A DNA stretch of 64,000 nt. It comes from Selenomonas sp. TAMA-11512 (GTDB taxonomy: Bacteria > Bacillota > Negativicutes > Selenomonadales > Selenomonadaceae). Below are positions 28,006-37,669 of the stretch, piece by piece. Numbering within the stretch: the stretch's first letter is position 1; every line of letters starts with the position of its first letter. The position numbers and the translations under genes are program-made. The notes beneath the pieces are model-generated. The model searched no databases, was not told the origin of the DNA, and saw nothing but the letters and a program-made list of their open reading frames with translations. Location: assembly GCF_037076525.1 (NCBI RefSeq), contig NZ_AP029018.1, positions 1,116,001 to 1,180,000 of the forward strand, given 5' to 3'.

Positions 28006-29058
28006 ATGGAAGAGAAACTCACGTATGCCACGGCAGGTGTCGACATCGATGCGGGCAATGAGTCCGTACGGCTTATCAAGGACAGTGTCAAGGCGACGTA
28101 TCGCCCCGAGGTCTTGGGTGATCTGGGCGGCTTTGGCGGTCTTTTTGCCCTCTCCGGCAAGTATAAGAATCCCGTGCTCGTTTCGGGAACGGACGGTGTG
28201 GGGACGAAGCTGCGGCTTGCGTTCATGCTCGACAAGCACGACACCATCGGACAGGATGCAGTCGCCATGTGCGTCAACGATATTCTTGTGCAGGGAGCCG
28301 AGCCGCTCTTTTTCCTCGACTATCTCGCTGTCGGTAAGCTTTTCCCGGAGCAAGTCGCCGAGGTTGTCAAGGGCGTTGCCGCCGCGTGTAAGGAATCGGG
28401 CTGTGCGCTCATCGGTGGAGAGACCGCGGAAATGGCAGGCTTCTATCCGGAGGGCGAATACGATATCGCCGGCTTTGCCGTCGGTGCCGTTGAGAGGGAA
28501 AAGATCATCACGAGTGAACGTGTCCAAGCGGGGGACGTTCTTCTGGGGCTCCCTTCGTCGGGCGTGCATTCGAACGGCTACTCGCTTGTCCGCAAGATTG
28601 TCTTTGAGAAAAAGGGCATGAAGGGGGATGAAGTCATCCCCGAGCTCGGCAAAACCGTTGGCGAGGAATTACTGACGCCGACACGCCTCTATCCGCGTGT
28701 TTGCCTGCCGCTCATCGAAAAATTCGAGCTGCACGGCATGGTGCATATCACCGGCGGCGGATACTATGAAAACATCCCTCGCGCGCTGCCGGATCATATG
28801 GGAGCGGAGATTGACGCGTCGGCATGGACGCCGCAGCCGATATTCAAGCTTTTAAAGGAATGGGGCAACGTCGATTGGCATGAGATGTATCGCACGTTCA
28901 ATATGGGAATCGGCATGATTTTGATCGTCTCCGCAAAAGAAGCGGAAAAGATCAAAGCCCATCTCAAAGAGGCGGGCGAGACAGTCTATGAGATTGGCCG
29001 CGTCACTGAGGGAGCGCATGAGGTCATAGTCAAAGGCGGCGTTTTCGATGGCGAATAA
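28006..29058 (+). CDS. purM: Phosphoribosylformylglycinamidine cyclo-ligase (AIR synthetase)
   Basis: A 350-residue ATP-dependent enzyme closing the imidazole ring. [84 protein letters not shown] and [15 protein letters not shown] are family blocks. The ATG follows AGCAGGAGGCAGAT immediately after the terminator. It overlaps purN by 11 bases. Confidence 0.97.
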   Translation: MEEKLTYATAGVDIDAGNESVRLIKDSVKATYRPEVLGDLGGFGGLFALSGKYKNPVLVSGTDGVGTKLRLAFMLDKHDTIGQDAVAMCVNDILVQGAEPLFFLDYLAVGKLFPEQVAEVVKGVAAACKESGCALIGGETAEMAGFYPEGEYDIAGFAVGAVEREKIITSERVQAGDVLLGLPSSGVHSNGYSLVRKIVFEKKGMKGDEVIPELGKTVGEELLTPTRLYPRVCLPLIEKFELHGMVHITGGGYYENIPRALPDHMGAEIDASAWTPQPIFKLLKEWGNVDWHEMYRTFNMGIGMILIVSAKEAEKIKAHLKEAGETVYEIGRVTEGAHEVIVKGGVFDGE

Positions 29059-29662
29059 GAGGGAGAAGATCGGTATTCTTTGCTCCGGCCGCGGCTCGAA
29101 TATGGAGTCGATTCAAAAGGCTGTTGCAAGCGGACAGATCAAGGCGGATATTGCCGTTGTCATCGCGGACAAACCTGAGGCAAAGGCGCTCGAAAAGGCA
29201 GCCGCGGTCGGTATCCCGTCGGTTGCCGTAGATCGAAAAGCATATGCGGAACGCGAGGACTTTGAGCGTGCGCTCATCAAAGCGCTGGATGAGGAAGGCG
29301 TGACGCTTGTTGTCTTAGCCGGATTTATGCGTCTCTTGTCACCGCTTTTTGTCGGACACTACAGGGGGCGTATCCTCAATATCCACCCCTCGCTTCTCCC
29401 GTCGTTCGGCGGGGCGCATGCGCATCGTGACGTACTCGATTACGGCGTCAAGGTATCGGGCTGCACGATTCACTTCGTCGACGAGGGGATGGACTCGGGA
29501 GCCATTATCCTGCAGGCAAGCGTGCCTGTCCTGGATGGCGATACGGAGGATACGCTTGCAGCGCGCGTGCTGGAGCAGGAGCATATCCTATATCCGCGCG
29601 CGATCGAGCTCTATGTCGATGGCAGACTTGAGGTCGAGGGCCGTCAGGTAAAGATAAAGTAA
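29048..29662 (+). CDS. purN: Phosphoribosylglycinamide formyltransferase (GAR transformylase)
   Basis: A 204-residue formyl-tetrahydrofolate-dependent enzyme of the third purine step. [53 protein letters not shown] (with the catalytic N-H-D set) and [19 protein letters not shown] are diagnostic. The start lies inside purM (11-base overlap). Confidence 0.97.
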   Translation: MANKREKIGILCSGRGSNMESIQKAVASGQIKADIAVVIADKPEAKALEKAAAVGIPSVAVDRKAYAEREDFERALIKALDEEGVTLVVLAGFMRLLSPLFVGHYRGRILNIHPSLLPSFGGAHAHRDVLDYGVKVSGCTIHFVDEGMDSGAIILQASVPVLDGDTEDTLAARVLEQEHILYPRAIELYVDGRLEVEGRQVKIK

Positions 29663-29669
29663 GATGGAG

Positions 29670-29722
29670 GCGGAGTGCTTTCCGCTCGCTTATAAAGACG
29701 TCAGCCATCCGCTTATAGCGAG
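29670..29722 (+). other. Hairpin-prone gap between purN and purH
   Basis: GCGGAGTGCTTTCCGC (29670-29685) can fold on itself. An imperfect pairing of CTCGCTTATAAAG with CTTATAGCGAG is possible just after it. There is no T-tract, so it does not look like a terminator. Its role, if any, is unknown. Confidence 0.25.
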
Positions 29723-29766
29723 GACTTTCTCTCAGGATAAGCTATGGAAATGGAAGGAAGAGACAT

Positions 29767-30360
29767 ATGAAAATAAAAAGAGCATTGATCAGCGTATCCG
29801 ATAAAGCAGGTGTCGTGGAGTTTGCAAAGCGCCTGCACGCGGCAGGGGTGGAGATCATCTCGACGGGCGGCACGATGAAGGCGCTGAAGGAGGCAGGGAT
29901 TCCTGTCATCTACGTCTCGGATGTCACAGGGTTCCCGGAGATCATGGACGGGCGCGTCAAGACACTCAATCCGTTCATTCATGGAGGCATCCTCGCGGTT
30001 CGAGAAAACCCCGCGCACGTCAAGGCGATGGAGGAGTTCAAGATCACGCCGATTGATCTTGTTGCCGTCAATCTCTATCCGTTTGAGGCGACGATTGCGA
30101 AGCCGGATGTTACGCTTTCCGATGCGATTGAGAACATCGATATCGGCGGCCCCGCGATGATCCGGGCAGCCGCGAAGAATTTCCGCTATGTCACGGTCAT
30201 CACCGATCCTTCCGGGTACGAAGGCGTCGCGGCAATGATCGAGAAGGACGGCTGTGTCAGCGGAATGAAGCGCATGGAGCTCGCGCAGAAGGCGTTTGAA
30301 CACACATCTGTCTACGACAAGCACATCGAGGAGTATCTCAAGGGACAGATTGAAAAGTGA
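29767..30360 (+). CDS. purH: Stand-alone IMP cyclohydrolase (N-terminal PurH domain only)
   Basis: A 197-residue protein equal to the N-terminal, MGS-like IMP cyclohydrolase half of bifunctional Pur[86 protein letters not shown] and [12 protein letters not shown] cover that domain completely. The gene ends at a normal stop and is followed at 96 bases by purD; no trace of the roughly 300-residue AICAR transformylase half is seen in any frame between them. The formyl transfer must therefore come from a gene outside the window. The ATG follows GGAAGGAAGAGACAT. Confidence 0.93.
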   Translation: MKIKRALISVSDKAGVVEFAKRLHAAGVEIISTGGTMKALKEAGIPVIYVSDVTGFPEIMDGRVKTLNPFIHGGILAVRENPAHVKAMEEFKITPIDLVAVNLYPFEATIAKPDVTLSDAIENIDIGGPAMIRAAAKNFRYVTVITDPSGYEGVAAMIEKDGCVSGMKRMELAQKAFEHTSVYDKHIEEYLKGQIEK

Positions 30361-30456
30361 GTCCGCTTTCTCTTTTCCTGGAGACGGTGCATGCCTGTGC
30401 CATGCAGACTGAGGCAGGAGCTTTGCACAGCGTGACAGGGGTATAAGGAGTTGGAT

Positions 30457-31728
30457 ATGAATATATTAATCATCGGCGGAGGCGGACGCGAGCACGCGCT
30501 CCTGTGGAAGATCGCGCAGAGTCCGCTCGCGGACAAGTGCTATGCGATTCCGGGAAATCCGGGGATGGAAGCGCTGGCTGTCTGTGATGCCTCCATTTCC
30601 ATCGAGGATAATGAGGCGCTCGTCGCCTATGCAAAAGAAAAGGGGATAGGGCTTGTTGTCGTCGGGCCCGAAGTGCCGCTGACCAATGGCGTGGCCGATG
30701 CCTTTGAGGCAGCCGGGATTCCCGTTTTCGGACCGTCGAAGTCGGCCGCGGAGATCGAGGGATCGAAGGCGTTCTCGAAAAATCTGATGGCAAAGTATGA
30801 TATTCCCACGGCGAAATATGCTGTCTTCACCGATGGTGAAGAGGCTCGCACCTATATCCGCAAGGAAGGTGCTCCCATCGTCATCAAGGCGGACGGGCTG
30901 GCGGCAGGCAAGGGCGTTATCGTAGCCATGACGGAGCGGGAGGCACTGGATGCCATCGGCGATATCATGGATGACAAGAGCTTCGGCACGGCTGGGAGCC
31001 GCGTTGTCGTCGAGGAATTTATGGAAGGAGAGGAAATGTCTCTCCTGGCCTTTACGGATGGCGAAACGATCATCCCCATGGTTCCGTCGCAGGATCATAA
31101 GCGAGCACTCGATGGAGACAGGGGGCCGAATACGGGCGGTATGGGTACCTATGCGCCGGCGCCTGTGGGTACGGCGGATATCGTGCAGGAAGCGTACGAA
31201 AAGGTTCTTCGGCCCACGGTGGATGCCATGAAGGCGGAAGGACGTCCGTATAAGGGCTGCCTCTACGCCGGGCTGATGGTCACGGAGACAGGTGTCAAGG
31301 TCGTCGAGTTCAACTGCCGCTTCGGCGATCCGGAGACGCAGGTGGTCTTGCCTCTGCTGGACAGCGATTTGGTAAAGATCATGCTTGCCTGCGATAAGGG
31401 CACGCTCTCGGAGGAATCTGTCGCGTGGAAAGATGGAGCGGCGGTCTGCGTTGTCATGGCGGCCGGCGGATATCCGGGAAGCTATGACAAAGGAGATGTC
31501 ATCACGGGGATTGAAGAGTCCGAGCACGCCGGATGCCTTGTCTTCCATGCGGGTACAAAAGCGGCGGACGGATCTGTCGTCACAAACGGCGGCCGCGTCC
31601 TCGGTGTCGTCGGAGAGGCGGAAGACATCCGCAGTGCAGTGAAGAAAGCCTATGATGGCGTCGAAAAGATACACTTTAAAGACGCTTTTTATCGAAAAGA
31701 TATTGCGCATCGTGCGCTAAATCGTTAA
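30457..31728 (+). CDS. purD: Phosphoribosylamine-glycine ligase (GAR synthetase)
   Basis: A 423-residue ATP-grasp enzyme. MNILIIGGGGREHALLWKI, VVVGPEVPLTNGVAD, GKGVIVAMTEREA, MVPSQDHKRALDGDRGPNTGGMGTYAP and EFNCRFGDPETQVVLP are intact. The ATG at 30457 follows AAGGAG (30445-30450); the TTG at 30451 is too close to that site. Last of the purine cluster. The typA promoter appears to overlap its stop codon. Confidence 0.97.
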   Translation: MNILIIGGGGREHALLWKIAQSPLADKCYAIPGNPGMEALAVCDASISIEDNEALVAYAKEKGIGLVVVGPEVPLTNGVADAFEAAGIPVFGPSKSAAEIEGSKAFSKNLMAKYDIPTAKYAVFTDGEEARTYIRKEGAPIVIKADGLAAGKGVIVAMTEREALDAIGDIMDDKSFGTAGSRVVVEEFMEGEEMSLLAFTDGETIIPMVPSQDHKRALDGDRGPNTGGMGTYAPAPVGTADIVQEAYEKVLRPTVDAMKAEGRPYKGCLYAGLMVTETGVKVVEFNCRFGDPETQVVLPLLDSDLVKIMLACDKGTLSEESVAWKDGAAVCVVMAAGGYPGSYDKGDVITGIEESEHAGCLVFHAGTKAADGSVVTNGGRVLGVVGEAEDIRSAVKKAYDGVEKIHFKDAFYRKDIAHRALNR

Positions 31729-31731
31729 AAT
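31703..31731 (+). promoter_or_regulatory. Possible typA promoter
   Basis: TTGCGC (31703-31708), 17 bases, then TAAAAT (31726-31731) overlap the purD stop codon, 41 bases before typA. It is a moderate match to the sigma-A consensus. Confidence 0.45.
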
Positions 31732-31771
31732 AGACAGGTTGAGATTTTTTAGGAGGGAACTACAACAAGTT

Positions 31772-33592
31772 ATGAGTGTAAACGAGAATCTGAGAAATAT
31801 TGCCATTATTGCCCACGTCGATCACGGAAAGACGACGCTTGTCGATGCCATGCTGAGGCAGAGCCATGTCTTCCGTTCCAACGAACAGGTCGCGGAGCGC
31901 GTCATGGACTCGGGCGATCTTGAGCGTGAGCGCGGTATAACGATTCTTTCCAAGAACACGGCAATTCTGTACGGAGATACGAAGATCAACATCGTTGATA
32001 CGCCGGGGCATGCGGACTTTGGCGGTGAGGTTGAGCGTGTTCTCAACATGGTCGATGGTGTTGTCCTGCTCGTGGACGCCTTTGAAGGGCCTATGCCGCA
32101 GACGAAGTATGTCCTGCGCAAGGCGCTTGAGCAGAAGCTGAAGCCGATCGTCGTTATCAACAAGATCGACCGTCCGGACCAGCGTGTAAACGATGTCTAC
32201 GACGAAGTCCTCGAGCTCTTTATGGAATTGGATGCGGATGATGATCAGCTTGACTTCCCCTGCATCTACGCGACAGCCCGCGATGGTATTGCGAAGTATT
32301 CCATGGATGATGACAGTGATACCCTTGAGCCGCTGATGGAAACCATCGTTAAGGAATGCCCTGCGCCGACGGGAGACGGAGAAGGCCCGCTGCAGATGAT
32401 GATCACGACGCTGGAAGCCGATGAGTATGTCGGTAAGGTTGCCATCGGGCGCATCATCCGCGGTAAAGTTCGCGCAAACCAGAATGTTATTCTCATCTCG
32501 AACGGAAACGAGGAAACAAAGGCAAAGATCGGCAAGGTTTTCGTCTATCAGGGACTGCAGCGCGTCGAGGTGCAGGAAGCCTCTCTGGGTGAAATCGTTG
32601 CGCTTACAGGTCTGGGTGAGGTCAGCATCGGCTATACCGTCGCCGATCCGGAGAACCCGGAGGCGCTGCCTACGATCAATATTGATGAGCCGACACTGTC
32701 GATGACGTTTGGGGTCAATACGAGTCCCTTTGCAGGACGCGAGGGACAGTTTGTCACGTCCCGCCACATTCGTGATCGTCTCTTCAAGGAGACGGAAACG
32801 AATGTCAGCCTTCGCGTGGAGGAGACAGATTCCGCGGATGTGTTCAAGGTATCCGGCCGTGGTGAGCTCCACCTGTCCATTCTCATTGAGACGATGCGCC
32901 GTGAGGGCTATGAACTGCAGGTCGGCAAGCCCGAAGTCGTCTACAAGACGATCAACGGAGAGAAGTGCGAGCCGCTCGAGAACCTTACAATCGAAGTGCC
33001 GCAGGAGTACATGGGCACGGTCATGGAGTCGCTCGGCACGAGAAAGGCGGAGCTCCAGAATATGACGGAAGTCTCCGGCTACATTCGCATGGAGTTCGTC
33101 ATCCCTGCCCGCGGTCTTATTGGATTCCGATCGGAGCTGCTGACAAACACGAAGGGCAACGGCATCATGAACCACGTTTTCCGCGGCTATGTGCCATACA
33201 AGGGCGATATCCCGGGACGCTCCCGCGGCTCTCTCGTCGCGTTTGAACAGGGCGAGACGACGGGCTATGGCATCTTTTCCCTGCAGGATCGCGGAACGAT
33301 GTTCATTGCTCCGAATCAATCCGTTTACGAGGGTATGATCGTCGGAGAGAACTCCCGTGAGATGGATATCGATATCAATCCGTGCAAGAAGAAGAATGTC
33401 ACCAATATGCGCACGTCGGCATCGGATGAAGCAATCCGCCTTGTGCCGCCTCGCATCCTGAGTTTGGAGCAGGCGCTCGAATACATCAACGACGATGAGC
33501 TGGTCGAGGTCACGCCGGAGAATATCCGTCTCCGCAAGACGATTCTCGATCGTACGGCGAGAGGGCGCGCCAGCAAAAACGCCAGAAAGTAA
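31772..33592 (+). CDS. typA: Ribosome-associated GTPase TypA/BipA
   Basis: A 606-residue translational GTPase acting in ribosome assembly and stress adaptation. G1 AHVDHGKTT, switch [10 protein letters not shown]3 [14 protein letters not shown] and G4 [12 protein letters not shown] are present, with the C-terminal BipA block [18 protein letters not shown] chose ATG at 31772 because it gives the standard N-terminus [12 protein letters not shown]; the AGGAGGG at 31751 is about 15 bases away, longer than usual. A 654-codon open frame runs antisense to it and is a shadow. Confidence 0.96.
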   Translation: MSVNENLRNIAIIAHVDHGKTTLVDAMLRQSHVFRSNEQVAERVMDSGDLERERGITILSKNTAILYGDTKINIVDTPGHADFGGEVERVLNMVDGVVLLVDAFEGPMPQTKYVLRKALEQKLKPIVVINKIDRPDQRVNDVYDEVLELFMELDADDDQLDFPCIYATARDGIAKYSMDDDSDTLEPLMETIVKECPAPTGDGEGPLQMMITTLEADEYVGKVAIGRIIRGKVRANQNVILISNGNEETKAKIGKVFVYQGLQRVEVQEASLGEIVALTGLGEVSIGYTVADPENPEALPTINIDEPTLSMTFGVNTSPFAGREGQFVTSRHIRDRLFKETETNVSLRVEETDSADVFKVSGRGELHLSILIETMRREGYELQVGKPEVVYKTINGEKCEPLENLTIEVPQEYMGTVMESLGTRKAELQNMTEVSGYIRMEFVIPARGLIGFRSELLTNTKGNGIMNHVFRGYVPYKGDIPGRSRGSLVAFEQGETTGYGIFSLQDRGTMFIAPNQSVYEGMIVGENSREMDIDINPCKKKNVTNMRTSASDEAIRLVPPRILSLEQALEYINDDELVEVTPENIRLRKTILDRTARGRASKNARK

Positions 33593-33670
33593 ATATAGCT
33601 CTTTTGACGGACGGGAGCAGTGAAACAGTTGTCTGTTTTGCAGCTTCTGTATGATGGAGTTAGAAGCGGA

Positions 33671-33713
33671 AAAAGAAGCGATGCACGGCGTAACGACCGG
33701 CATCGCTTCTTTT
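33671..33713 (+). terminator. typA terminator
   Basis: AAAAGAAGCGATGC (33671-33684) pairs perfectly with GCATCGCTTCTTTT (33700-33713); the 15-base loop holds a smaller ACGGCG/CG helix. A and T tracts flank the stem. Confidence 0.88.
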
Positions 33714-34021
33714 GTCGAATGCATGATTGCCTCCTGCTGCTCTTGGAGTGTGCATAGACGGTGTTTTGATAAAACGAATGTAGAGTAATGGCTGTAATTT
33801 TTCCATAAGCATCGCAGAAAAAAATTTTAAATCAAAAGAAGGAGTTTTGAAAAATACAGAGAAATATTTCTAATATCATACCAATGATGCGTTTTATAGT
33901 TTTTTCTTTCGCATGATTGGCACAAGATATTGTGGTTTGCCCAGTGTTTTCAAGGCAAGGCGCAAAGCAATAATAATATTTTCATTCGTCTATAAAAATT
34001 TTTTGAAACGAGGTCTATGCG
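33714..34021. other. Long AT-rich gap before sepF
   Basis: About 300 bases without a supportable gene. It is AT-rich, with several T and A runs (33800-34010) and no clear -35/-10 pair at normal spacing. TTGGCAC at 33917 was considered as a sigma-54 -24 element but the matching -12 GC is missing. The sepF promoter presumably lies here. Confidence 0.4.
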
Positions 34022-34543
34022 ATGAACTTGATGGAAGGTATTAACAAATTAACGGATTTTCTCATGCCGCCGATTGAAGAAGAAAAAGTTGTCCGCATCG
34101 GTGGTGCAAAACAGGAAGAGATGGAAGAAGAGGAGATTCTGGAAGAAGTCAAGGTTGTCAATGGAGCAAGCCGTTTCCGTTCCGTACCCGTTCAGAAGGC
34201 CGTGCCGACGTCGTCGGTGCGCCGTGCGACCGTATCGGAGCAGCCTGCGCGTCCGCAGCTCACGGTGCATACGACAAAGGTGGCATCTTTGGATGTCAAG
34301 ATTCACGTGCCGACAAGCTTTGATTACTGCCCGCGCATTGCCGATGATCTCAAAGCAGGCAGAGCGACAATTGTAAACTATGAGCGCGTACAGTTTGAAG
34401 AGCAGGTGCGCATCTGTGATTTTGTCAATGGTCTCGTATATGTGCTTGAGGGCGAGGTCAATCGTGTTTCGGATACAATGGTGCTCTATGTGCCGCAGGG
34501 AGTTAACGTCTATAACGCGGAGCCCGTGGCCTTGACAGATTGA
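34022..34543 (+). CDS. sepF: Cell division protein SepF
   Basis: A 173-residue FtsZ-binding membrane anchor of Gram-positive-type divisomes. The N-terminus MEGINKLTDFLMPP is the amphipathic membrane-targeting helix. A variable charged linker follows (about 20-90), then the SepF fold with KIHVPTSFDYCPRIADDLKAGRATIVNYERV, RICDFVNGLVYVLEGEVNRVSDTMVLYVPQGVNV. Here it is monocistronic rather than in the usual ylm/sepF cluster. The ATG follows GAAACGAGGTC. Confidence 0.93.
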   Translation: MNLMEGINKLTDFLMPPIEEEKVVRIGGAKQEEMEEEEILEEVKVVNGASRFRSVPVQKAVPTSSVRRATVSEQPARPQLTVHTTKVASLDVKIHVPTSFDYCPRIADDLKAGRATIVNYERVQFEEQVRICDFVNGLVYVLEGEVNRVSDTMVLYVPQGVNVYNAEPVALTD

Positions 34544-34562
34544 TTTTCATAGAACAGGACGG

Positions 34563-34594
34563 AACCGTCGTGCGCGTGTGCGACGGTTTTTTTA
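34563..34594 (+). terminator. sepF terminator
   Basis: AACCGTCG (34563-34570) pairs with CGACGGTT (34581-34588) across a GC-rich ten-base loop, followed by a run of T. Typical intrinsic terminator. Confidence 0.88.
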
Positions 34595-34657
34595 TTGCCT
34601 TTTCACGTGTTTTGTGATAGCCTATAGAATGCAGAAAAAGGGGATGGGGGCGATACA

Positions 34658-35611
34658 ATGCTGCAAATCTACAAATCCATGGAAAGCGGTCCGCTGGAAG
34701 AGCTTTCTCTTAAAAAAATAGAAAAAGGCGCATGGATCAACATGATTGCACCAACACCCTATGAACTGAAGGTTATCGGCGATATTACGGAGGTCGACCC
34801 TGACTTTCTGCGGTCCGCACTCGATGATGAAGAGCGCTCGCATACCGACGTCGAGGACAATGCCGTCATGGTCTTGACGAATGTGCCTGTGATGCGAGGC
34901 CTTGATACATACGACACGCTGCCGCTTGCCATCATCTTGACGAACGATTATCTCATTACTGTTTGCCTGGAAGAGACTCCGGTTTTATCCGAGTTCAACG
35001 AAAAGACGTATAAGATTTTCCGCACCTTTAAAAGGACGCGATTCCTCTTTCAGATTCTATACAAGTCGGCAACCTTCTATCTACGCTATCTGCGTCAAAT
35101 CAGCAAGCATTCCGATGAAATTGAAGCGAATCTGCGCCGGTCCATGGAGAATACCGATATCCTGCGTCTCCTTGAACTCCAAAAGGGCCTGACCTACTTC
35201 AGCGTGGCGCTCCGCTCCAATGGTGTTGTGCTTGATAAGCTGATGCGTATCCGTACGGGGACCGGAATGACGCCCATCATCAAAGTCTATGAGGAAGATG
35301 AAGACCTCTTAGAGGATGTCATCATTGAAAATAAGCAGGCGCGAGAGATGGCGGAGCTGTATAGCAAGATTCTTGCCCGTATGGCAGACAGCTTTTCTTC
35401 CATCATCTCCAACAACCAGAACCTGGTTATGAAATTTCTCGCCGCGATGACGATCATTTTGGCGATACCGACCGTGATATCGAGCTTCTTCGGCATGAAT
35501 GTGCCCGTTCCCATGGAAGGTGATACGAGTGCCTTTGTCTACATCGCGGGAATAGCTGCTGTCATCGCCGGCTGCTCATCCTATATCCTCTGGCGAAAGA
35601 ACATGTTCTGA
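34658..35611 (+). CDS. corA: CorA-family magnesium/divalent cation transporter
   Basis: A 317-residue channel subunit. A large cytoplasmic domain rich in acidic residues and long helices precedes two C-terminal membrane helices. The signature GMN lies at the end of the first helix in ISSFFGMNVPVPMEG, and the protein ends with the basic tail WRKNMF. CorA pentamers take up Mg2+ (some members Co2+ or Ni2+). The ATG follows AAAGGGGATGGGGGCGATACA. A small unknown gene follows at 14 bases. Confidence 0.93.
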   Translation: MLQIYKSMESGPLEELSLKKIEKGAWINMIAPTPYELKVIGDITEVDPDFLRSALDDEERSHTDVEDNAVMVLTNVPVMRGLDTYDTLPLAIILTNDYLITVCLEETPVLSEFNEKTYKIFRTFKRTRFLFQILYKSATFYLRYLRQISKHSDEIEANLRRSMENTDILRLLELQKGLTYFSVALRSNGVVLDKLMRIRTGTGMTPIIKVYEEDEDLLEDVIIENKQAREMAELYSKILARMADSFSSIISNNQNLVMKFLAAMTIILAIPTVISSFFGMNVPVPMEGDTSAFVYIAGIAAVIAGCSSYILWRKNMF

Positions 35612-35625
35612 AAGGGGGAAAAGTC

Positions 35626-35856
35626 GTGCCATCCATGACCGAGTCCGATCTGAAGGCGGGCGTAATCTTTGGAGATCGTGCAACGGATGAATACGTCTAT
35701 ATGCCGGCAAGTGAAATCGGAGTAAAAGTGCCTGTCTGCGTCTATGAGGCGCCGGGTCTTCGCGACGATATCGACTTTGCCGAAGCGCTTCGCCTTATTC
35801 GTGTTCGCAGCCTCCGTCCGACGACACATCCGCGGCTGGGAAAGACCTCCTGCTGA
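35626..35856 (+). CDS. Small hypothetical protein downstream of corA
   Basis: A 76-residue soluble protein that I do not recognise. It has a GTG start at 35626 after GAAAGGGGGAAAAG, 14 bases behind corA, and is followed by a terminator, so it is the likely last gene of a corA transcript. It contains mixed charged and hydrophobic segments (EYVYMPASEIGVKVPVCVYE) and an Arg-rich end (LIRVRSLRPTTHPRLGK), with no membrane helix and no cysteine cluster. An ATG three codons later is an alternative start. Confidence 0.55.
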   Translation: MPSMTESDLKAGVIFGDRATDEYVYMPASEIGVKVPVCVYEAPGLRDDIDFAEALRLIRVRSLRPTTHPRLGKTSC

Positions 35857-35870
35857 TAATTTTGACACAT

Positions 35871-35906
35871 AAAAGACCGCTGTCTCTTACGAGGCGGCGG
35901 TCTTTT
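35871..35906. terminator. Bidirectional terminator between small plus- and minus-strand genes
   Basis: AAAAGACCGC (35871-35880) pairs perfectly with GCGGTCTTTT (35897-35906). A and T tracts on both sides suit termination of the corA transcript and of the mutY transcript coming from the other side. Confidence 0.85.
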
Positions 35907-36010
35907 GGCATTTCAAGGGGAAACTCGAGCACAGTCTGTGATGGAACCCGTGGATAAAGGCAGAGTGAAAAGGTACGCGAAGACATGCGGATAAAGATAT
36001 CGAAGCTTCT

Positions 36011-36403
36011 TCAAATGTGAAAATAGTTGAACATCTTCATGGTAATCGTCTTTGCATCGGCATCCTTGTGCTTGAGCAAATAGGAGAGGGAGCCTTTGAA
36101 GTAAAAGGAAGAAATGGGGATAAAGTGACGGCGCTTTTTGAAATTGCCCCACTGAAGAAGTTTATGATATATGACAGAGATGTCTTCTTTTGTAGCATTA
36201 TGCTTTTTGAGAAGTCGATTCAGACGACTGTCTCTTTGCAGGTCTTCGTAGATGATATCAAGGATGGCGGGATCATGGGGCTTCTCCGCGTATTCTGCAA
36301 TGAGCTTGGTGAGATGGGCAGATCGCTGCCAAGAGCGGTGTACGCCGCAGATGAAGAATATCGTCAGAGCCAAGATGAATAGAAGGAGGATGAAATTTGC
36401 CAT
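36011..36403 (-). CDS. Small membrane-anchored protein of unknown function
   Basis: A 130-residue protein with one N-terminal membrane helix (ANFILLLFILALTIFFICGV, about 2-22) and a basic cytoplasmic remainder (RSWQRSAHLTKLIAEYAEK ... LNRLLKKHNATKEDISVIYHKLLQWGNFKKRRHF). The ATG is preceded on the minus strand by GAAAGGATTTACGC. It lies downstream of mutY, 96 bases after its stop, in the same direction. I do not recognise a family. A 121-codon frame on the other strand over the same bases has no good start site and is probably a shadow. Confidence 0.55.
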   Translation of the reverse strand: MANFILLLFILALTIFFICGVHRSWQRSAHLTKLIAEYAEKPHDPAILDIIYEDLQRDSRLNRLLKKHNATKEDISVIYHKLLQWGNFKKRRHFIPISSFYFKGSLSYLLKHKDADAKTITMKMFNYFHI

Positions 36404-36499
36404 GCGTAAATCCTTTCGTGTTCAGAGCGGTGTATGAAGAGAAGATGCATAGAGCGGCCATCGTACAGGCAGTAAAAAGCACGGTCTGCACGGCTTCTG

Positions 36500-37594
36500 T
36501 TACAAATAATAGGAAAATGCGGTGGGGATACTGTATCGATTCGCGATGTCTTCTTCGGATGCCCATACGAGCTGATCGGGAAATGCCTCGTCGCTGCTCA
36601 TATAGGCGGCGGGTGCTTCCTTTACGCCGGTCGCTTTCGGAGAGGTAGAGGCAAGCTTGATATCCCAGCCCTGCATGTGCCATTCGATATGACTGAAGAT
36701 GTGTTTTTTTACGGGGAGCTTTTCGATATGCGTAACATCGTATCCGCGGTCGTCAAATAAATCTAAAAGGCTTTGCTTTTTGTAGTAATCATTCAGGTGC
36801 GGCAGTTCCCAAAGGTTGGCAAGCAGTCCTTCGGAAGATCGCTGCCGTATAGCCAGTTGGTTTTGACAGGAGAGGCGCAGGACGGTCAGTTTTTCTATGC
36901 GGCGCTTTTTCTTCGGAGACCGGTAGGGAAGAGCATCTGTCAAATCATCTGCATACGCGCGGCAAAAGGAGGACAGCGGACAGCAGAGGCATAGAGGCTT
37001 TTTGGGAAGACAGATGCTGGAACCGAGGTCCATGAAGGCTTGCGTCATATCACTGCAGGATTTTCCCTGGTCCGGAAGGATTGGAAGCAGAGCTTCTTCG
37101 ACGCGGCGTTTCGTTGTATCCTGCAGAATATCTAAAGAAAACCCGGCGAGACGCATGACGACACGGAGAACATTTCCGTCTACGGCCGGATAGGGGAGAT
37201 GATAAGCAATGGACAGGATGGCGCCGGCTGTATATCGTCCGATACCGGGAAGTGAGAGAAGAGCATCAAAATCTCGAGGAAGCTCTCCATTATACTTTTC
37301 CATCACTTCCTGTGCAGCACGCTTGAGGTTTCTCGCGCGGCTGTAATAACCCAACCCCTGCCAGTACTTGAGAAGCGTTTCTTCCTCTAACGCGGCTAAG
37401 CTCGGAATATCGGGAATCGCGTCAATGAAGCGGGTATAGTAACTGCGGACGGCTTCTACGCGTGTTTGCTGCAGCATGATTTCGGATATCCAAACGTGAT
37501 AGGGAGTGGGTGCATCACGCCAGGGAAGTGTACGCATAGAGGCCCGATACCAGGTGAGCAGAGCATCTCGTATATGGACATTGAGTTCCAGCAA
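36500..37594 (-). CDS. mutY: A/G-specific adenine glycosylase
   Basis: A 364-residue base-excision repair enzyme removing adenine opposite 8-oxoguanine. The helix-hairpin-helix LPGIGRYTAGAIL leads to the catalytic D139 (PAVDGNVLR), with E38 in SEIMLQQTRVE. The [4Fe-4S] loop is C195-x6-C202-x2-C205-x5-C211. The C-terminal NUDIX-like domain (about 230-364) that reads 8-oxoG is present: ELPHLNDYY and VKKHIFSHIEWHMQGW. It is on the minus strand, opposite to most neighbours. Confidence 0.95.
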   Translation of the reverse strand: MLELNVHIRDALLTWYRASMRTLPWRDAPTPYHVWISEIMLQQTRVEAVRSYYTRFIDAIPDIPSLAALEEETLLKYWQGLGYYSRARNLKRAAQEVMEKYNGELPRDFDALLSLPGIGRYTAGAILSIAYHLPYPAVDGNVLRVVMRLAGFSLDILQDTTKRRVEEALLPILPDQGKSCSDMTQAFMDLGSSICLPKKPLCLCCPLSSFCRAYADDLTDALPYRSPKKKRRIEKLTVLRLSCQNQLAIRQRSSEGLLANLWELPHLNDYYKKQSLLDLFDDRGYDVTHIEKLPVKKHIFSHIEWHMQGWDIKLASTSPKATGVKEAPAAYMSSDEAFPDQLVWASEEDIANRYSIPTAFSYYL

Positions 37595-37620
37595 TGTAAT
37601 TATCCTCCAAGAAGCAACAG

Positions 37621-37649
37621 AAAAAGCGGCAGCCGAAGCTGTCGCCTTT
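37621..37649 (-). terminator. Terminator of the small minus-strand gene 37670-37879
   Basis: Read on the minus strand, GCGACAGC (37645-37638), the stable loop TTCG and GCTGCCGC (37633-37626) form a stem with one mismatch, extended by A-T pairs and followed by a T run. Confidence 0.65.
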
Positions 37650-37669
37650 CCATTGTATCGTACGAGTTC

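Noticed and set aside
30466-31710. A 414-codon frame antisense to purD
   Set aside because: Shadow of a conserved ATP-grasp gene; no start signal.
31760-33724. A 654-codon open frame antisense to typA
   Set aside because: It mirrors the codon pattern of a clear GTPase gene, has no ribosome-binding site, and its translation is rich in Arg, His, Leu and Asp as expected for a reverse-strand shadow.
33917-33935. Possible sigma-54 promoter (TTGGCAC) before sepF
   Set aside because: The -24 like element is present but there is no GC at the required -12 position.
33593-34021. Search for tRNA or small RNA genes in the longest gap
   Set aside because: Apart from the typA terminator no cloverleaf, conserved T-loop or promoter-terminator pair is apparent.
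36017-36382. A 121-codon plus-strand frame opposite the small mutY-downstream gene
   Set aside because: No ribosome-binding site, whereas the minus-strand frame has GAAAGGA at the right distance and a plausible membrane helix.
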